Shown here one piece after another: positions 52,709 to 61,539 of a stretch of DNA of 64,000 bases. Source of the DNA: Bacteroidota bacterium (lineage in GTDB: Bacteria > Bacteroidota > Bacteroidia > Cytophagales > Spirosomataceae); assembly GCA_020161355.1 (NCBI GenBank), contig JAIUOF010000001.1, positions 930,001-994,000 on the forward strand. Reading direction: 5' to 3'. The position numbers were made by a program, and so were the translations under genes. Below the pieces are notes generated by a model. That model ran no database searches, was not told the DNA's origin, and saw only the letters and a list, made by a program, of their open reading frames with translations. Each line of letters begins with the position of its first letter. Position 1 is the stretch's first letter.

Positions 52709-52716
52709 TATTTTTG
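52709..52716 (+). promoter_or_regulatory. Promoter -7 box (TATTTTTG)
   Basis: Exact TAnnTTTG, 27 bases before the ATG at 52744. It lies inside the upstream extension of the open frame and rules out earlier starts. Confidence 0.45.
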
Positions 52717-52743
52717 CAGCCAAATCTAATTTTTAAGCAAAAA

Positions 52744-53955
52744 ATGTCAAAAGTTCTAATTATTGGTGCAGGTGGTGTAGGTACGGTGGTGGCTCACAAA
52801 TGTGCCCTTAATTCTCTGGTTTTTACCGAAATCATGCTGGCGAGTCGTACAGTTTCGAAATGTGACCGTATTGCCGCTGATATCAAAGAAATGCATGACA
52901 TAAGTATCAAAACCGCACAAGTTGATGCCGACAATGTACCCGAATTAGCAGCGTTGATTCGTTCATTTGGTCCTAAATTAGTCATAAATGTAGCTCTACC
53001 TTATCAGGACCTGACCATCATGGACGCATGTCTTGAAACCGGTGTACACTATATGGATACCGCTAATTATGAACCGAAAGACGTTGCCAAATTTGAATAC
53101 AGCTGGCAATGGGCTTATCAGGAGAGATTTAAAGCTGCCGGTTTGATGGCTTTATTGGGTTGCGGTTTTGACCCCGGCGTAACACAGGCCTATACTGCTT
53201 ATGCTAACAAGCATTATTTTGATGAAATGCATTATCTCGACATCATTGATTGTAACGCCGGAGATCACGGAAAAGCATTTGCAACCAATTTCAATCCTGA
53301 AATAAACATCAGAGAGATTACTCAGCCGGGTCGATACTGGGAAAATGGCGAATGGTTAGAGATTCCGGCGATGTCAATTCATAAACCTATCGACTATCCT
53401 AATATAGGGCCAAAAGAATCCTATGTTTTATACCATGAAGAACTGGAATCTTTGGTTAAAAACTTCCCGACCCTAAAGAGAGCCAGATTCTGGATGACTT
53501 TCGGTCAGCAATATATTACCCATCTTCAGGTATTGCAAAATGTGGGTATGACCAGCATTGAGCCTATTAAATTTCAGGGAATGGATGTGGTTCCACTGGA
53601 ATTTTTGAAAGCCGTATTGCCTGCTCCGGAATCTTTGGGAGAAAACTATAGCGGTCAAACCAGCATAGGTTGCCAAATCAAAGGTATCAAGGATGGAAAA
53701 GAGCGGACTTATTATGTTTGGAACAACTGCCATCATGCTGAGGCTTACAAAGAAGTAAAATCTCAGGCTGTTTCTTACACTACCGGTGTTCCGGCCATGA
53801 TTGGAGCCATGCTCATGCTAACCAATGAGGAATGGATGAAACCAGGTGTATATAATGTGGAAGAACTTAATCCTGACCCATTCATGGACTTGCTAAATAT
53901 TCATGGACTACCATGGAACGAAAAGGTGGACATCGAGCTACCTCATGAATATTGA
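52744..53955 (+). CDS. Saccharopine dehydrogenase-family protein (carboxynorspermidine synthase-like)
   Basis: The start is the ATG at 52744 after a promoter box; the frame extends to 52639. It codes 403 residues. The N-terminal Rossmann fold has I-G-A-G-G-V-G-T-V-V near 7-16, and the second domain carries G-C-G-F-D-P-G-V, typical of this family. The length and these blocks agree with carboxynorspermidine dehydrogenase, which makes polyamine precursors, more than with fungal lysine enzymes. The decarboxylase partner nspC is not in the window, so the role rests on similarity only. Confidence 0.82.
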   Translation: MSKVLIIGAGGVGTVVAHKCALNSLVFTEIMLASRTVSKCDRIAADIKEMHDISIKTAQVDADNVPELAALIRSFGPKLVINVALPYQDLTIMDACLETGVHYMDTANYEPKDVAKFEYSWQWAYQERFKAAGLMALLGCGFDPGVTQAYTAYANKHYFDEMHYLDIIDCNAGDHGKAFATNFNPEINIREITQPGRYWENGEWLEIPAMSIHKPIDYPNIGPKESYVLYHEELESLVKNFPTLKRARFWMTFGQQYITHLQVLQNVGMTSIEPIKFQGMDVVPLEFLKAVLPAPESLGENYSGQTSIGCQIKGIKDGKERTYYVWNNCHHAEAYKEVKSQAVSYTTGVPAMIGAMLMLTNEEWMKPGVYNVEELNPDPFMDLLNIHGLPWNEKVDIELPHEY

Positions 53956-53982
53956 GATAAATTTATTGATTTTCAGTCAAAC

Positions 53983-54017
53983 AAAAAGCCCGAATCCTCT
54001 CAGAATCGGGCTTTTTT
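53983..54017. terminator. Bidirectional terminator
   Basis: AAAAAGCCCGA (53983-53993) and TCGGGCTTTTTT (54006-54017) form a stem with T-runs on both strands. It lies between the convergent saccharopine-family gene and rfbA. Confidence 0.87.
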
Positions 54018-54034
54018 ATATAAAATCGATTATT

Positions 54035-54895
54035 TTATCTCAACAGGTTCAACAAATACTGACCATAACCTGATTTCACCAGAGGCTGGGCAATTTTAAC
54101 CAGTTGATCCTTGTCGATGAATCCCATTCGGTAAGCCACTTCTTCAATACAGCCCACTTTAAGACCTTGTCTTTCTTCTATTACTTGTACAAACTGTCCG
54201 GCCTGCATCAAAGAAGCGAAAGTACCTGTATCTAACCAAGCTGTACCACGGTTCATAACCCCTACTTTTAATTTGCCTCTTTCGAGATAAACCCTGTTCA
54301 CATCAGTGATTTCCAGTTCTCCACGGGGAGATGGCTTGATGTTTTTGGCAATATCAACTACTTCATTATCATAAAAATACAAACCCGGCACAGCATAATG
54401 GCTTTTTGGCTTTTCAGGCTTTTCTTCAATACTCAAAGCATTAAACTCTGAATCAAATTCTACCACTCCGTATCTTTCAGGATCATGCACAGGATAGGCA
54501 AAAACCACTCCGCCTTCAGGGTCATTGCATGATTGCAAAAGCTTACTTAAGCCGCTGGCATAAAATATGTTATCCCCCAAAACCAAAGCTACTTTATCAT
54601 TCCCGATAAAATCAGCACCGATGATAAAAGCCTGTGCCAGACCGTCAGGACTGGGTTGCTCGGCGTATTCAAACCTGCAACCTACCTGTGAGCCGTCGCC
54701 CAAAAGTTTTTTGAAATGTGGCAAATCATGAGGTGTAGAGATAATCAATATCTCATTGATGCCTGCCAACATCAAAATTGACAGTGGGTAATAGATCATG
54801 GGTTTGTCGTAAACCGGCATTAACTGTTTTGACACTGCCAAGGTAAGTGGATGAAGACGTGTGCCGCTTCCGCCGGCAAGAATAATTCCTTTCAT
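54035..54895 (-). CDS. rfbA: Glucose-1-phosphate thymidylyltransferase
   Basis: The protein is 286 residues. The nucleotide loop is [11 protein letters not shown] near the N-terminus, followed by [17 protein letters not shown], and the E-K-P motif. It joins glucose 1-phosphate and dTTP to give dTDP-glucose, the first step to dTDP-rhamnose and other deoxysugars. It is third in the galE-rfbB-rfbA row, separated from rfbB by a 109-base gap that holds a GC-rich palindromic repeat. rfbC and rfbD are not in view. Confidence 0.95.
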   Translation of the reverse strand: MKGIILAGGSGTRLHPLTLAVSKQLMPVYDKPMIYYPLSILMLAGINEILIISTPHDLPHFKKLLGDGSQVGCRFEYAEQPSPDGLAQAFIIGADFIGNDKVALVLGDNIFYASGLSKLLQSCNDPEGGVVFAYPVHDPERYGVVEFDSEFNALSIEEKPEKPKSHYAVPGLYFYDNEVVDIAKNIKPSPRGELEITDVNRVYLERGKLKVGVMNRGTAWLDTGTFASLMQAGQFVQVIEERQGLKVGCIEEVAYRMGFIDKDQLVKIAQPLVKSGYGQYLLNLLR

Positions 54896-54911
54896 ATTTT
54901 AAGTATTTAAC

Positions 54912-54945
54912 CTCACCCCCTGCCCCTCTCCCCGGGAGAGGGGAA
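54912..54945. repeat. GC-rich palindromic intergenic repeat
   Basis: CCCCTCTC-CCCGGG-AGAGGGG at 54923-54943 is a near-perfect inverted repeat, preceded by CCTCACCCCCTG. This form recurs between genes in many unrelated genomes. It is the only copy in this window and sits between rfbA and rfbB, where it could form a hairpin in the transcript. Confidence 0.55.
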
Positions 54946-55004
54946 ATTTCAAAGGGATTTTATTTAATCTTGTATAATTATACCAACAAATTTAGAAAGC
55001 CTTC

Positions 55005-56075
55005 TTAGCTGGCTTCGTACATTTCCTGATAGTATTTCTCGTAACTGCCAGAAGTAATGTTGTCAATCCAATCCCAGTTGTCAAAATACCAGTCCACGGT
55101 TTGAGCAAGACCTTGTTCAAAAGTAACTGAAGGCTCCCAGCCCAGCTCGGTCATGAGTTTGGTAGCATCGATGGCATATCTTAAGTCGTGTCCCGCACGG
55201 TCTTTTACGTAAGTGATTAGTCCTCTGGAAGTGCCGGCTGCCTTGCCCAACTTTTGATCCATGATATCACAAAGAAGGTGAACCAAATCAATATTTTTCC
55301 ATTCATTATTTCCACCAATATTATAGGTTCCGCCATTGGTACCCTCATGGAAAATCACATCAATAGCTCTGGCATGATCTTTTACAAAAAGCCAGTCTCT
55401 CACATTTTCTCCTTTTCCATAAACCGGAAGAGGTTTTGAATTACGGATGTTGTTGATCATCAACGGAATCAATTTTTCAGGAAAATGATTGGGGCCGTAA
55501 TTGTTGGAGCAATTGGAAACCAAAATCGGCAATCCATAAGTATTGTGATAGGCTCTTACAAAATGATCAGAGCTTGCTTTTGAGGCCGAGTAAGGCGAAC
55601 GAGGGTCATAAGAGGTGGTCTCTAGGAAAAACTCCTCAGGATTGTGCAATTCACCATATACCTCATCAGTTGAAACATGATAAAATCTCTTACCCTCTTT
55701 ATTGTCTTTCCAGATGGTTTTGGCGGCATTGAGCAAATTGCAGGTTCCGATCACATTGGTTTTTACAAATGCCATCGGGTCTGTGATAGACCTATCCACA
55801 TGAGACTCTGCTGCCAGGTGTATTACGCCATCAAACTGATATTTTCCAAAAAGCTGATTTACGAAATTCTCATCCACGATATCGCCTTTTTCAAAAACAT
55901 AATTAGGAGCATTTTCAATGTCCTTTAGGTTTTCAAGGTTTCCGGCGTAGGTCAGTTTGTCAAGATTAACAATCTGATATTGTGGATATTTGGTCACAAA
56001 AAGTCTGACTACATGTGAACCAATGAAACCGGCACCTCCGGTAATACAAATTTTCTTCTCGAAACTCATTTTCAA
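55005..56075 (-). CDS. rfbB: dTDP-glucose 4,6-dehydratase
   Basis: The protein is 356 residues. It has the NAD loop G-G-A-G-F-I-G-S near 14-21, H-L-A-A-E-S-H-V-D-R-S, the Thr-Asp-Glu set S-T-D-E-V-Y-G, and S-P-Y-S-A-S-K-A with the catalytic Tyr and Lys. It converts dTDP-glucose to the 4-keto-6-deoxy sugar. Its start overlaps the galE stop by 4 bases, so the two are coupled. Confidence 0.96.
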   Translation of the reverse strand: MKMSFEKKICITGGAGFIGSHVVRLFVTKYPQYQIVNLDKLTYAGNLENLKDIENAPNYVFEKGDIVDENFVNQLFGKYQFDGVIHLAAESHVDRSITDPMAFVKTNVIGTCNLLNAAKTIWKDNKEGKRFYHVSTDEVYGELHNPEEFFLETTSYDPRSPYSASKASSDHFVRAYHNTYGLPILVSNCSNNYGPNHFPEKLIPLMINNIRNSKPLPVYGKGENVRDWLFVKDHARAIDVIFHEGTNGGTYNIGGNNEWKNIDLVHLLCDIMDQKLGKAAGTSRGLITYVKDRAGHDLRYAIDATKLMTELGWEPSVTFEQGLAQTVDWYFDNWDWIDNITSGSYEKYYQEMYEAS

Positions 56076-57085
56076 TTATTTTTAAGTTTTTGTTCCCATC
56101 TCCAGGCGTCTGCCAAACTTTCGTCCAGAGATTTTTGGGTTTTCCAATTCAAGATCTTTCCGGCTTTTGCTACATCGCCGTATATTTTTACTACATCTCC
56201 CGGTCTTCTTGGACCGATTTTGTAATTTAATTTCAAATCGTTTACTTTTTCAAAGGTATTGATTAACTCCAAAACTGAATTACCTTCACCAGTACCCAGA
56301 TTAAAAACATCATAGGTATTCCCTGATTTGCTTTTCAAAAGTTCTAAAGCAGAAACGTGTGCCTTGGCCAAATCCACCACATGGATAAAATCACGGATAT
56401 TTGAGCCATCAGGGGTGTCGTAATCATCGCCAAAAACTGTCAATTGTTCTCTTTTACCGATGGCCGTTTGGGTAATGAATGGCACAAGGTTGCTGGGTAC
56501 ACCGTTAGGCAATTCGCCAATTTCTGCAGTCGGATGAGCCCCGATAGGATTAAAATACCGTAGAGCTATGATATCCATCTTTTCGCCGGATTTTATCACA
56601 TCTTCAAGAATATCCTCTCCGATGGCCTTGGTATTTCCATAAGGTGATTCAGCTTTTTTCTTTGGAGTTTCTTCCGTAACCGGAATATGATCGGGCTGCC
56701 CGTAAACTGTACATGAACTACTGAAAACCAGATTTTTAACCCCGGCTTCTTTCATCACTTCCAAAACAGTAATCATAGACCCCAGATTATTTCTGTAATA
56801 TTTCAAAGGATTCTGAACAGACTCCCCTACTGCCTTATATGCAGCAAAATGTATGATGCCTTCGATTTTTTCAGCTTCTACAACTTCTTTGAGTTTATTA
56901 AAATCGTTGCAATCAAATTCATAAAAAGGCACATCAAAACCAAGAATGTTTTTGAGACCCTGCAAAACCGATTTTTCGGAATTGCTGAAATTATCAACAA
57001 TAACCGGACTGTACCCGGCATTAACTAACTCAACCACAGTGTGTGAACCTATAAATCCGGCCCCGCCAGTCACTAAAACTTTCAT
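56072..57085 (-). CDS. galE: UDP-glucose 4-epimerase
   Basis: The protein is 337 residues. It has G-G-A-G-F-I-G-S at the N-terminus, S-S-S-C-T-V-Y-G, and S-P-Y-G-N-T-K with the catalytic Tyr and Lys, then D-G-S-N-I-R-D-F-I-H-V, the GalE signature. It interconverts UDP-glucose and UDP-galactose for surface polysaccharide. It is first in the galE-rfbB-rfbA operon and is preceded by an exact TAnnTTTG box. Confidence 0.95.
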   Translation of the reverse strand: MKVLVTGGAGFIGSHTVVELVNAGYSPVIVDNFSNSEKSVLQGLKNILGFDVPFYEFDCNDFNKLKEVVEAEKIEGIIHFAAYKAVGESVQNPLKYYRNNLGSMITVLEVMKEAGVKNLVFSSSCTVYGQPDHIPVTEETPKKKAESPYGNTKAIGEDILEDVIKSGEKMDIIALRYFNPIGAHPTAEIGELPNGVPSNLVPFITQTAIGKREQLTVFGDDYDTPDGSNIRDFIHVVDLAKAHVSALELLKSKSGNTYDVFNLGTGEGNSVLELINTFEKVNDLKLNYKIGPRRPGDVVKIYGDVAKAGKILNWKTQKSLDESLADAWRWEQKLKNN

Positions 57086-57101
57086 AATCCGTAAATTTTT
57101 A

Positions 57102-57109
57102 CAAAAATA
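57102..57109 (-). promoter_or_regulatory. Promoter -7 box (TATTTTTG) of galE-rfbB-rfbA
   Basis: Exact TAnnTTTG on the minus strand, 16 bases before the start codon of galE. Confidence 0.45.
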
Positions 57110-57179
57110 AGAATACTTTCAAAAGAAAGACTTGTATTTGTGTTTTTTACTTCCAATATTGAGCCAAAATTACATGCTT

Positions 57180-58016
57180 ATGTCTTTTCCTAATATAAAA
57201 GCCATGGTTTCGTTGCTCGACGATACCGACAACGAAGTTGTGCAAATCGTTGAAAATCAGATAAAGGAACTCGGAAATGTAGCCGTTGAATATCTTGAAA
57301 AAGAATGGGAACATAATGGCCTCAATCCGGTAATCCAAAAAAAAATCGAAAATCTGGTTCATGAGATACAATTCCAGAAATTGGAAACCGAGATTTTGAA
57401 CTGGAAAAATGATGGTACTAATGATCTGCTCACCGGTCTGTGGTTAATTGCGAAATACCAGTATCCCGATCTCGAAATAGAGACTCTTCGAAAAGAAATC
57501 ATCAAAATCAAAAATGAAATCTGGATAAAAACACATGAAAAAATGCATCCGGCGGATATGGTAAAAGTGATCAACCATGTGTTGTTTGATGTGCTGGGGT
57601 TTGAATCCAACACCAAAAACTTTCATGCAGAAAGCAATTCGATGTTTAATCTGGTATTGAGTCAAAAAAAAGGTAATCCGGTAGCATTGTGCTGCATCTA
57701 TATCCTGGTGGCCGAATACTTAGACCTTCCAATATATGGCGTTAACTTACCCAACCTTTTTGTGCTTATTTTTGATTATCCGGGCTACAGATTCTATATC
57801 AATGCTTTTAACAGGGGGCAGATTTTCGTAGAAAAAGATATTGATGAGTATCTTAAACAAATCAAGATCGAGCCGGATCACAAATATTATAAGGCTTGCT
57901 CCAACCAGGAAATTGTTATTAGAATACTCACCAATTTATCCTATGCTTTTCAAAAAAATGGGGATGAATATCACCAAAAAGAAATAGACCGTCTGCTTGA
58001 ATTTTTCAGGGATTAG
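57180..58016 (+). CDS. SirB1/transglutaminase-like family protein
   Basis: The start is placed at ATG 57180 (M-S-F-P-N-I), since upstream codons lead only to a TTG at 57132; another Met lies two codons before. The protein is 278 residues. The centre holds the family pattern F-H-A-E-S-N-S-M-F-N-L-V-L, then G-N-P-V-A-L-C-C-I-Y and L-P-I-Y-G-V-N-L-P, as in SirB1 and transglutaminase-like proteins of unknown function. It is convergent with, and overlaps by 11 bases, the M1 peptidase gene. Confidence 0.75.
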   Translation: MSFPNIKAMVSLLDDTDNEVVQIVENQIKELGNVAVEYLEKEWEHNGLNPVIQKKIENLVHEIQFQKLETEILNWKNDGTNDLLTGLWLIAKYQYPDLEIETLRKEIIKIKNEIWIKTHEKMHPADMVKVINHVLFDVLGFESNTKNFHAESNSMFNLVLSQKKGNPVALCCIYILVAEYLDLPIYGVNLPNLFVLIFDYPGYRFYINAFNRGQIFVEKDIDEYLKQIKIEPDHKYYKACSNQEIVIRILTNLSYAFQKNGDEYHQKEIDRLLEFFRD

Positions 58017-59964
58017 GCTTCCAGCTGTTGTTGTTTTGATTCACATCCGGTAGCACACCTCTTGGGTCTAAACTAACTTTTTCAAGTTCGGTAGTCGAAG
58101 GATAATGGAAAGTCCATACCTTGTTTTTCATCCATACTTCAACAGGTAATTTTACCGTAACGGCCTCTTTATCCTTTTCTTTGATACTAACTTCTACAGG
58201 CATCGGCATCTGTTCCATGTTTTCGATGCTGATTACGGCTCCGTCTGTGGCCCGGCCATTTCGGTATCTGACTTCTTTTACCGACTGATCTAATTTATAG
58301 CTGTTGATAAACCAGGACTTCCAAAACCATCCCAAATCTTCCCCAAGCACATCTTCCATGCTATGGAAAAAATCAAATGGTGAAGGATGCTTAAATGCCC
58401 AGCGATTGATGTATTCTTTCAGAGCAAAATTGAGCCTGTCCTCTCCAACCACAGCTTCACCCAACATTTTCAGACCAATCGCGGGTTTGAAATACGCCAA
58501 AGTACCCAATTCAAACTCAGTGATGGCGTCAGGAGCAGCCAGAATAGGTTTTTGCATACGCATTAAACCCGCCAGCTGTTGTGTTTTCTGTGGTTTATAA
58601 TATTCTCCATTGTTGAATGCTTTGGCGGAAAGTCCGTTGATATATGTGTTAAAACCCTCATCCATCCAGGCAAATTTCCGCTCATTGTTACCTACTATCA
58701 TCGGAAACCAGGTATGTCCAAATTCATGGTCAGTTACATCGAAAAGTTCCTGTCCATCACTTTTGGCACTGCAGAACACAATACCGGGATATTCCATGCC
58801 GCTTACGATTCCCCCCACATTGGTAGCTACAGGGTAAGGAAACTCAAAAAGCGTTTTGGAATAAAACTCCATTGAGTGCTTGGTATATTCTGTTGACCTT
58901 CCCCAGGCAGCCTCTCCACCGTTTTCAGCCGGATAAACCGATTGAACCAATATAGATTTGCCTGAAGGTAAAACAGCCCTTGCCGCATCCCAGACAAAAA
59001 TATCTGAAACTGCAAAAGCTGCATCCCGGGTATTTTCACATTTAAATTTCCAGGTATTTAAGCCTGATTTTTTGTTATAAATTTCATCATTACCATGGTC
59101 TTCTTTATTGATGATCATCAAGGTTTTATCAGATTCAGAAGCAGCCCTGAGTTTGGCATAGACCCCTTTGGAGAGCACTTCCTGTGGGTTGATTAACTCA
59201 CCGGTACCTACCACCACATGTTTGTAAGGTACAGTGATTTCATAGGTAGTATTTCCGTATTCAAGATAAAATTCACCCGCCCCAAGATACGGGCTGGTGT
59301 TCCAGCCTTCCAGGTCATCGTACACACACATGCGGGGATACCATTGTGCAATCTCAAAAATCTTTCCGTCTTTGGCATTGTATATACCGCAACGATCTGA
59401 GCCATTAGGTGGAATCTTAAATTCAAAATCCATGGTCACCACGGCTTTTTCAGAAGTTTTAAGCGGACTGCTCAACAAAATCTGCATTCTGGTATCGCTG
59501 ATAACGGTTTCTTTCAATACCGAAGCACCGGTTTTGCCTTTTTTAGCAGATTTAATGGCCTGTACATTATTGATACTATAGCCACCTTCAAAGTTTTTAA
59601 GTCCATATCTACCCACCGTCATAGGGGTGGCTTTTGAGCCACGTGATTCCTGAGTAAAGCGGTTTTGGTCAAGCTGTAACCATAGAAAATCAAGCTGATC
59701 GGGAGAATTGTTGATATAAGTAATCTCCACAGTTCCTTTTACGGTTTGATTTTCCGGGTCAAGGGCTGCTTTGATAGCATAATTCGCCTGATTTTGCCAA
59801 TATTGTGGCCCTGGCCTCCCGGCAGCACTGCGATAAACGGTAGAAGGCTGAAAGTTTATCAATGGATCAAAAACATCGGTTGGATTATAAATCGAAGTTT
59901 TCTCCTGTGCCTTTGTTGTTATTGACAAAATAGAGAAAATTAATACTAAAACACGGGTTTTCAT
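58006..59964 (-). CDS. M1 family aminopeptidase-like metalloprotease
   Basis: The protein is 652 residues with a signal peptide ending T-K-A-Q at 20. The zinc site is complete: H413-E414-F-G-H417 and Glu436 nineteen residues after the last His (W-M-D-E-G-F-N). S-G-M-E-Y-P near 388-393 corresponds to the family's G-x-M-E-N motif. M1 enzymes remove N-terminal residues from peptides. The secreted form is common in Bacteroidota, where it helps to feed on protein. Substrate preference is unknown. Confidence 0.9.
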   Translation of the reverse strand: MKTRVLVLIFSILSITTKAQEKTSIYNPTDVFDPLINFQPSTVYRSAAGRPGPQYWQNQANYAIKAALDPENQTVKGTVEITYINNSPDQLDFLWLQLDQNRFTQESRGSKATPMTVGRYGLKNFEGGYSINNVQAIKSAKKGKTGASVLKETVISDTRMQILLSSPLKTSEKAVVTMDFEFKIPPNGSDRCGIYNAKDGKIFEIAQWYPRMCVYDDLEGWNTSPYLGAGEFYLEYGNTTYEITVPYKHVVVGTGELINPQEVLSKGVYAKLRAASESDKTLMIINKEDHGNDEIYNKKSGLNTWKFKCENTRDAAFAVSDIFVWDAARAVLPSGKSILVQSVYPAENGGEAAWGRSTEYTKHSMEFYSKTLFEFPYPVATNVGGIVSGMEYPGIVFCSAKSDGQELFDVTDHEFGHTWFPMIVGNNERKFAWMDEGFNTYINGLSAKAFNNGEYYKPQKTQQLAGLMRMQKPILAAPDAITEFELGTLAYFKPAIGLKMLGEAVVGEDRLNFALKEYINRWAFKHPSPFDFFHSMEDVLGEDLGWFWKSWFINSYKLDQSVKEVRYRNGRATDGAVISIENMEQMPMPVEVSIKEKDKEAVTVKLPVEVWMKNKVWTFHYPSTTELEKVSLDPRGVLPDVNQNNNSWKPNP

Positions 59965-60146
59965 TTATTTATAGTTTATGATTTTGGTTTTTAAATCTCA
60001 GTGAATATTGCATGAAAAACAAAGTTCGGGATAAACACCTTATTTAAGCTGAAAAATGATAAAAATTTAATGTTTGGCGGTCGGCTACCAGCTTTAGGCA
60101 TTAATCACTCGGCCCTCGCTCCTCACAACCCGGCACCCGGCACTCT

Positions 60147-61019
60147 TTAAGCTTTAGGATGCGACTTTTTATATACTTCCTTCAATTCGGCTATCGTATT
60201 GTGGGTATAAATCTGCGTAGCGGCGAGATTGGCATGACCCAACAGCTCTTTGATGGCGTTGAGGTCAGCACCATGGTTGAGCAGATGCGTAGCAAAAGTA
60301 TGCCTCAGCACATGCGGCGACTTCTTCGAAATCGTGCTCACCAGCTCCAGATAGTGTTTGATTTTCCGCTGCACAAACACCGGATACAGCTGCTCATATT
60401 TATCGGTCAAAACCAAAAATTCATTGTTTACTCCCGCCTCCTCCAGCAGTTTGAGATAAATATCAATGCAGTCCATCACTTCCTTGTTGAGCGGAATCAC
60501 CCTGTACTTATTTCTTTTGCCCAGCACGGTGATTTTCCGGCCAAAGCGGTCGTAATCTTTGGTCTTGAGGCCTATCAACTCAGCCAGACGCATGCCGGTG
60601 CCATAAAAAAGCTCCAGTAGCAGGCGGTCACGTTGTCCTTCAAAGTCTGGGGTGAATTCCACAAATTCAAAAAGGTTCTCCATGGCGTCTTCTTCCAGAT
60701 ACACCGGGAGTTTTTTGGCAGTTTTGAGGGCTCTGACCAGTGCCGTGGGGTCAGATTTTACTTTTTGATTTTTGAGTAAATATTTAAAAAATGCCCTGAG
60801 AGAGGCCATTTTGCGGTTTATGGAGCGGTTGTCGAGCTTTTGTTCCGACAGGCTCACTACCCACTCTCTGATGTCGGAGGCCTGGGCGTCTTGAATCAAA
60901 AGGCTGAGGTCGGGCGATAAAAATTGCTGAAACTGCTCCAAATCAGCCTTGTAGGCCGTGTGGGTGTGGGGGCTGAGCCTCCGCTCGTTTTTGATATGGG
61001 CTAAAAAAAAATCGACCAA
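60147..61019 (-). CDS. xerC: Tyrosine recombinase XerC/XerD
   Basis: The protein is 290 residues; start TTG at 61019, supported by a well-formed promoter just upstream. The core-binding domain is about 1-85. Catalytic residues are Arg144, Lys168, His236, Arg239, His262 and nucleophile Tyr271. Length and order match the Xer recombinases that resolve chromosome dimers at dif. XerC against XerD cannot be decided with certainty by eye. No integrase-type flanks or attachment sites are seen. Confidence 0.9.
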   Translation of the reverse strand: MVDFFLAHIKNERRLSPHTHTAYKADLEQFQQFLSPDLSLLIQDAQASDIREWVVSLSEQKLDNRSINRKMASLRAFFKYLLKNQKVKSDPTALVRALKTAKKLPVYLEEDAMENLFEFVEFTPDFEGQRDRLLLELFYGTGMRLAELIGLKTKDYDRFGRKITVLGKRNKYRVIPLNKEVMDCIDIYLKLLEEAGVNNEFLVLTDKYEQLYPVFVQRKIKHYLELVSTISKKSPHVLRHTFATHLLNHGADLNAIKELLGHANLAATQIYTHNTIAELKEVYKKSHPKA

Positions 61020-61044
61020 TTTTATTGGAAATGAAGTTTCGCAA

Positions 61045-61074
61045 CAAAATTAGTCGAAATATGAGAGAAACAAA
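61045..61074 (-). promoter_or_regulatory. Consensus Bacteroidota promoter for the Xer gene
   Basis: On the minus strand TTTG (61074-61071), 18 bases, then TAATTTTG (61052-61045). This is the clearest two-part match in the window. It lies just after the rpsU stop region and puts the RNA start near 61038. Confidence 0.6.
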
Positions 61075-61079
61075 ACAAC

Positions 61080-61274
61080 TTAATCGTCGATATGACCGTA
61101 GGTTGTTTGCTTGTACGATGCTCTGATTACCTCAAATCTGCGTGAAACAGACTTTTTCTCGAAGGCCTGGCGTCTTCTAAGTTCTTTCAATACTCTCGTC
61201 TTTTCAAATTTCTTTTTGAAACGTTTCAGAGCTTTATCGATTGACTCGTTTTCTTTTACTTGAACATGTAGCAT
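61080..61274 (-). CDS. rpsU: Small ribosomal subunit protein bS21
   Basis: The protein is 64 residues, highly basic. It has the bS21 pattern V-K-E-N-E-S-I-D-K-A-L-K-R-F-K-K-K-F and the basic R-R-R-Q-A-F-E-K segment. bS21 sits at the mRNA exit of the 30S subunit near the 3' end of 16S rRNA. The gene has a very strong Shine-Dalgarno site at 61281-61288, unusual for this genome. In related Flavobacteriia bS21 helps to hide the anti-Shine-Dalgarno and seems to regulate its own gene through such a site. Confidence 0.96.
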   Translation of the reverse strand: MLHVQVKENESIDKALKRFKKKFEKTRVLKELRRRQAFEKKSVSRRFEVIRASYKQTTYGHIDD

Positions 61275-61280
61275 AATTTA

Positions 61281-61288
61281 CACCTCCT
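61281..61288 (-). promoter_or_regulatory. Strong Shine-Dalgarno site of rpsU (AGGAGGTG)
   Basis: A full 8-base match on the minus strand, 6 bases before the ATG. Other genes here mostly have A/T-rich leaders without such a site. Its presence on rpsU fits the known autoregulation logic in Bacteroidota. Confidence 0.85.
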
Positions 61289-61305
61289 TTCTTTTTTTCG
61301 GACTG

Positions 61306-61313
61306 CAAAGGTA
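61306..61313 (-). promoter_or_regulatory. Promoter -7 box (TACCTTTG) for rpsU
   Basis: Exact TAnnTTTG on the minus strand, 31 bases before the ATG. TTTC at 61335-61332, 18 bases upstream, may act as a -33 element. Confidence 0.5.
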
Positions 61314-61539
61314 AGGAGATTTTTTTAAATTGAAATATTTTGATGGAATAAATTTGGGGAGGTAGTTTAATAAACTACTAAGAAATAAAAAATCAAATAT
61401 CAAATATTGCTTTTCGGGAAAACTTATTCCTTACTTTTTAATTGAAAAAACCAAATTTTGTCCATTTTTTACCACTAAATTCCCAAAAGGAAATTTGATT
61501 TTTGTCACATCATTATTTTAAACTTAATTGATTGACAAC

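Noticed and set aside
59965..60146. tRNA or small RNA in the GC-richer gap before the Xer gene
   Set aside because: No cloverleaf or T-loop pattern could be found; the GGCACCCGGCACTC stretch has no partner arms.
60159..60620. Plus-strand gene of 153 codons
   Set aside because: Antisense of the Xer catalytic domain, whose catalytic residues are intact.
60147..61019. Integrase of a mobile element
   Set aside because: The protein has the size and order of housekeeping Xer enzymes, and there are no attachment repeats or cargo genes next to it.
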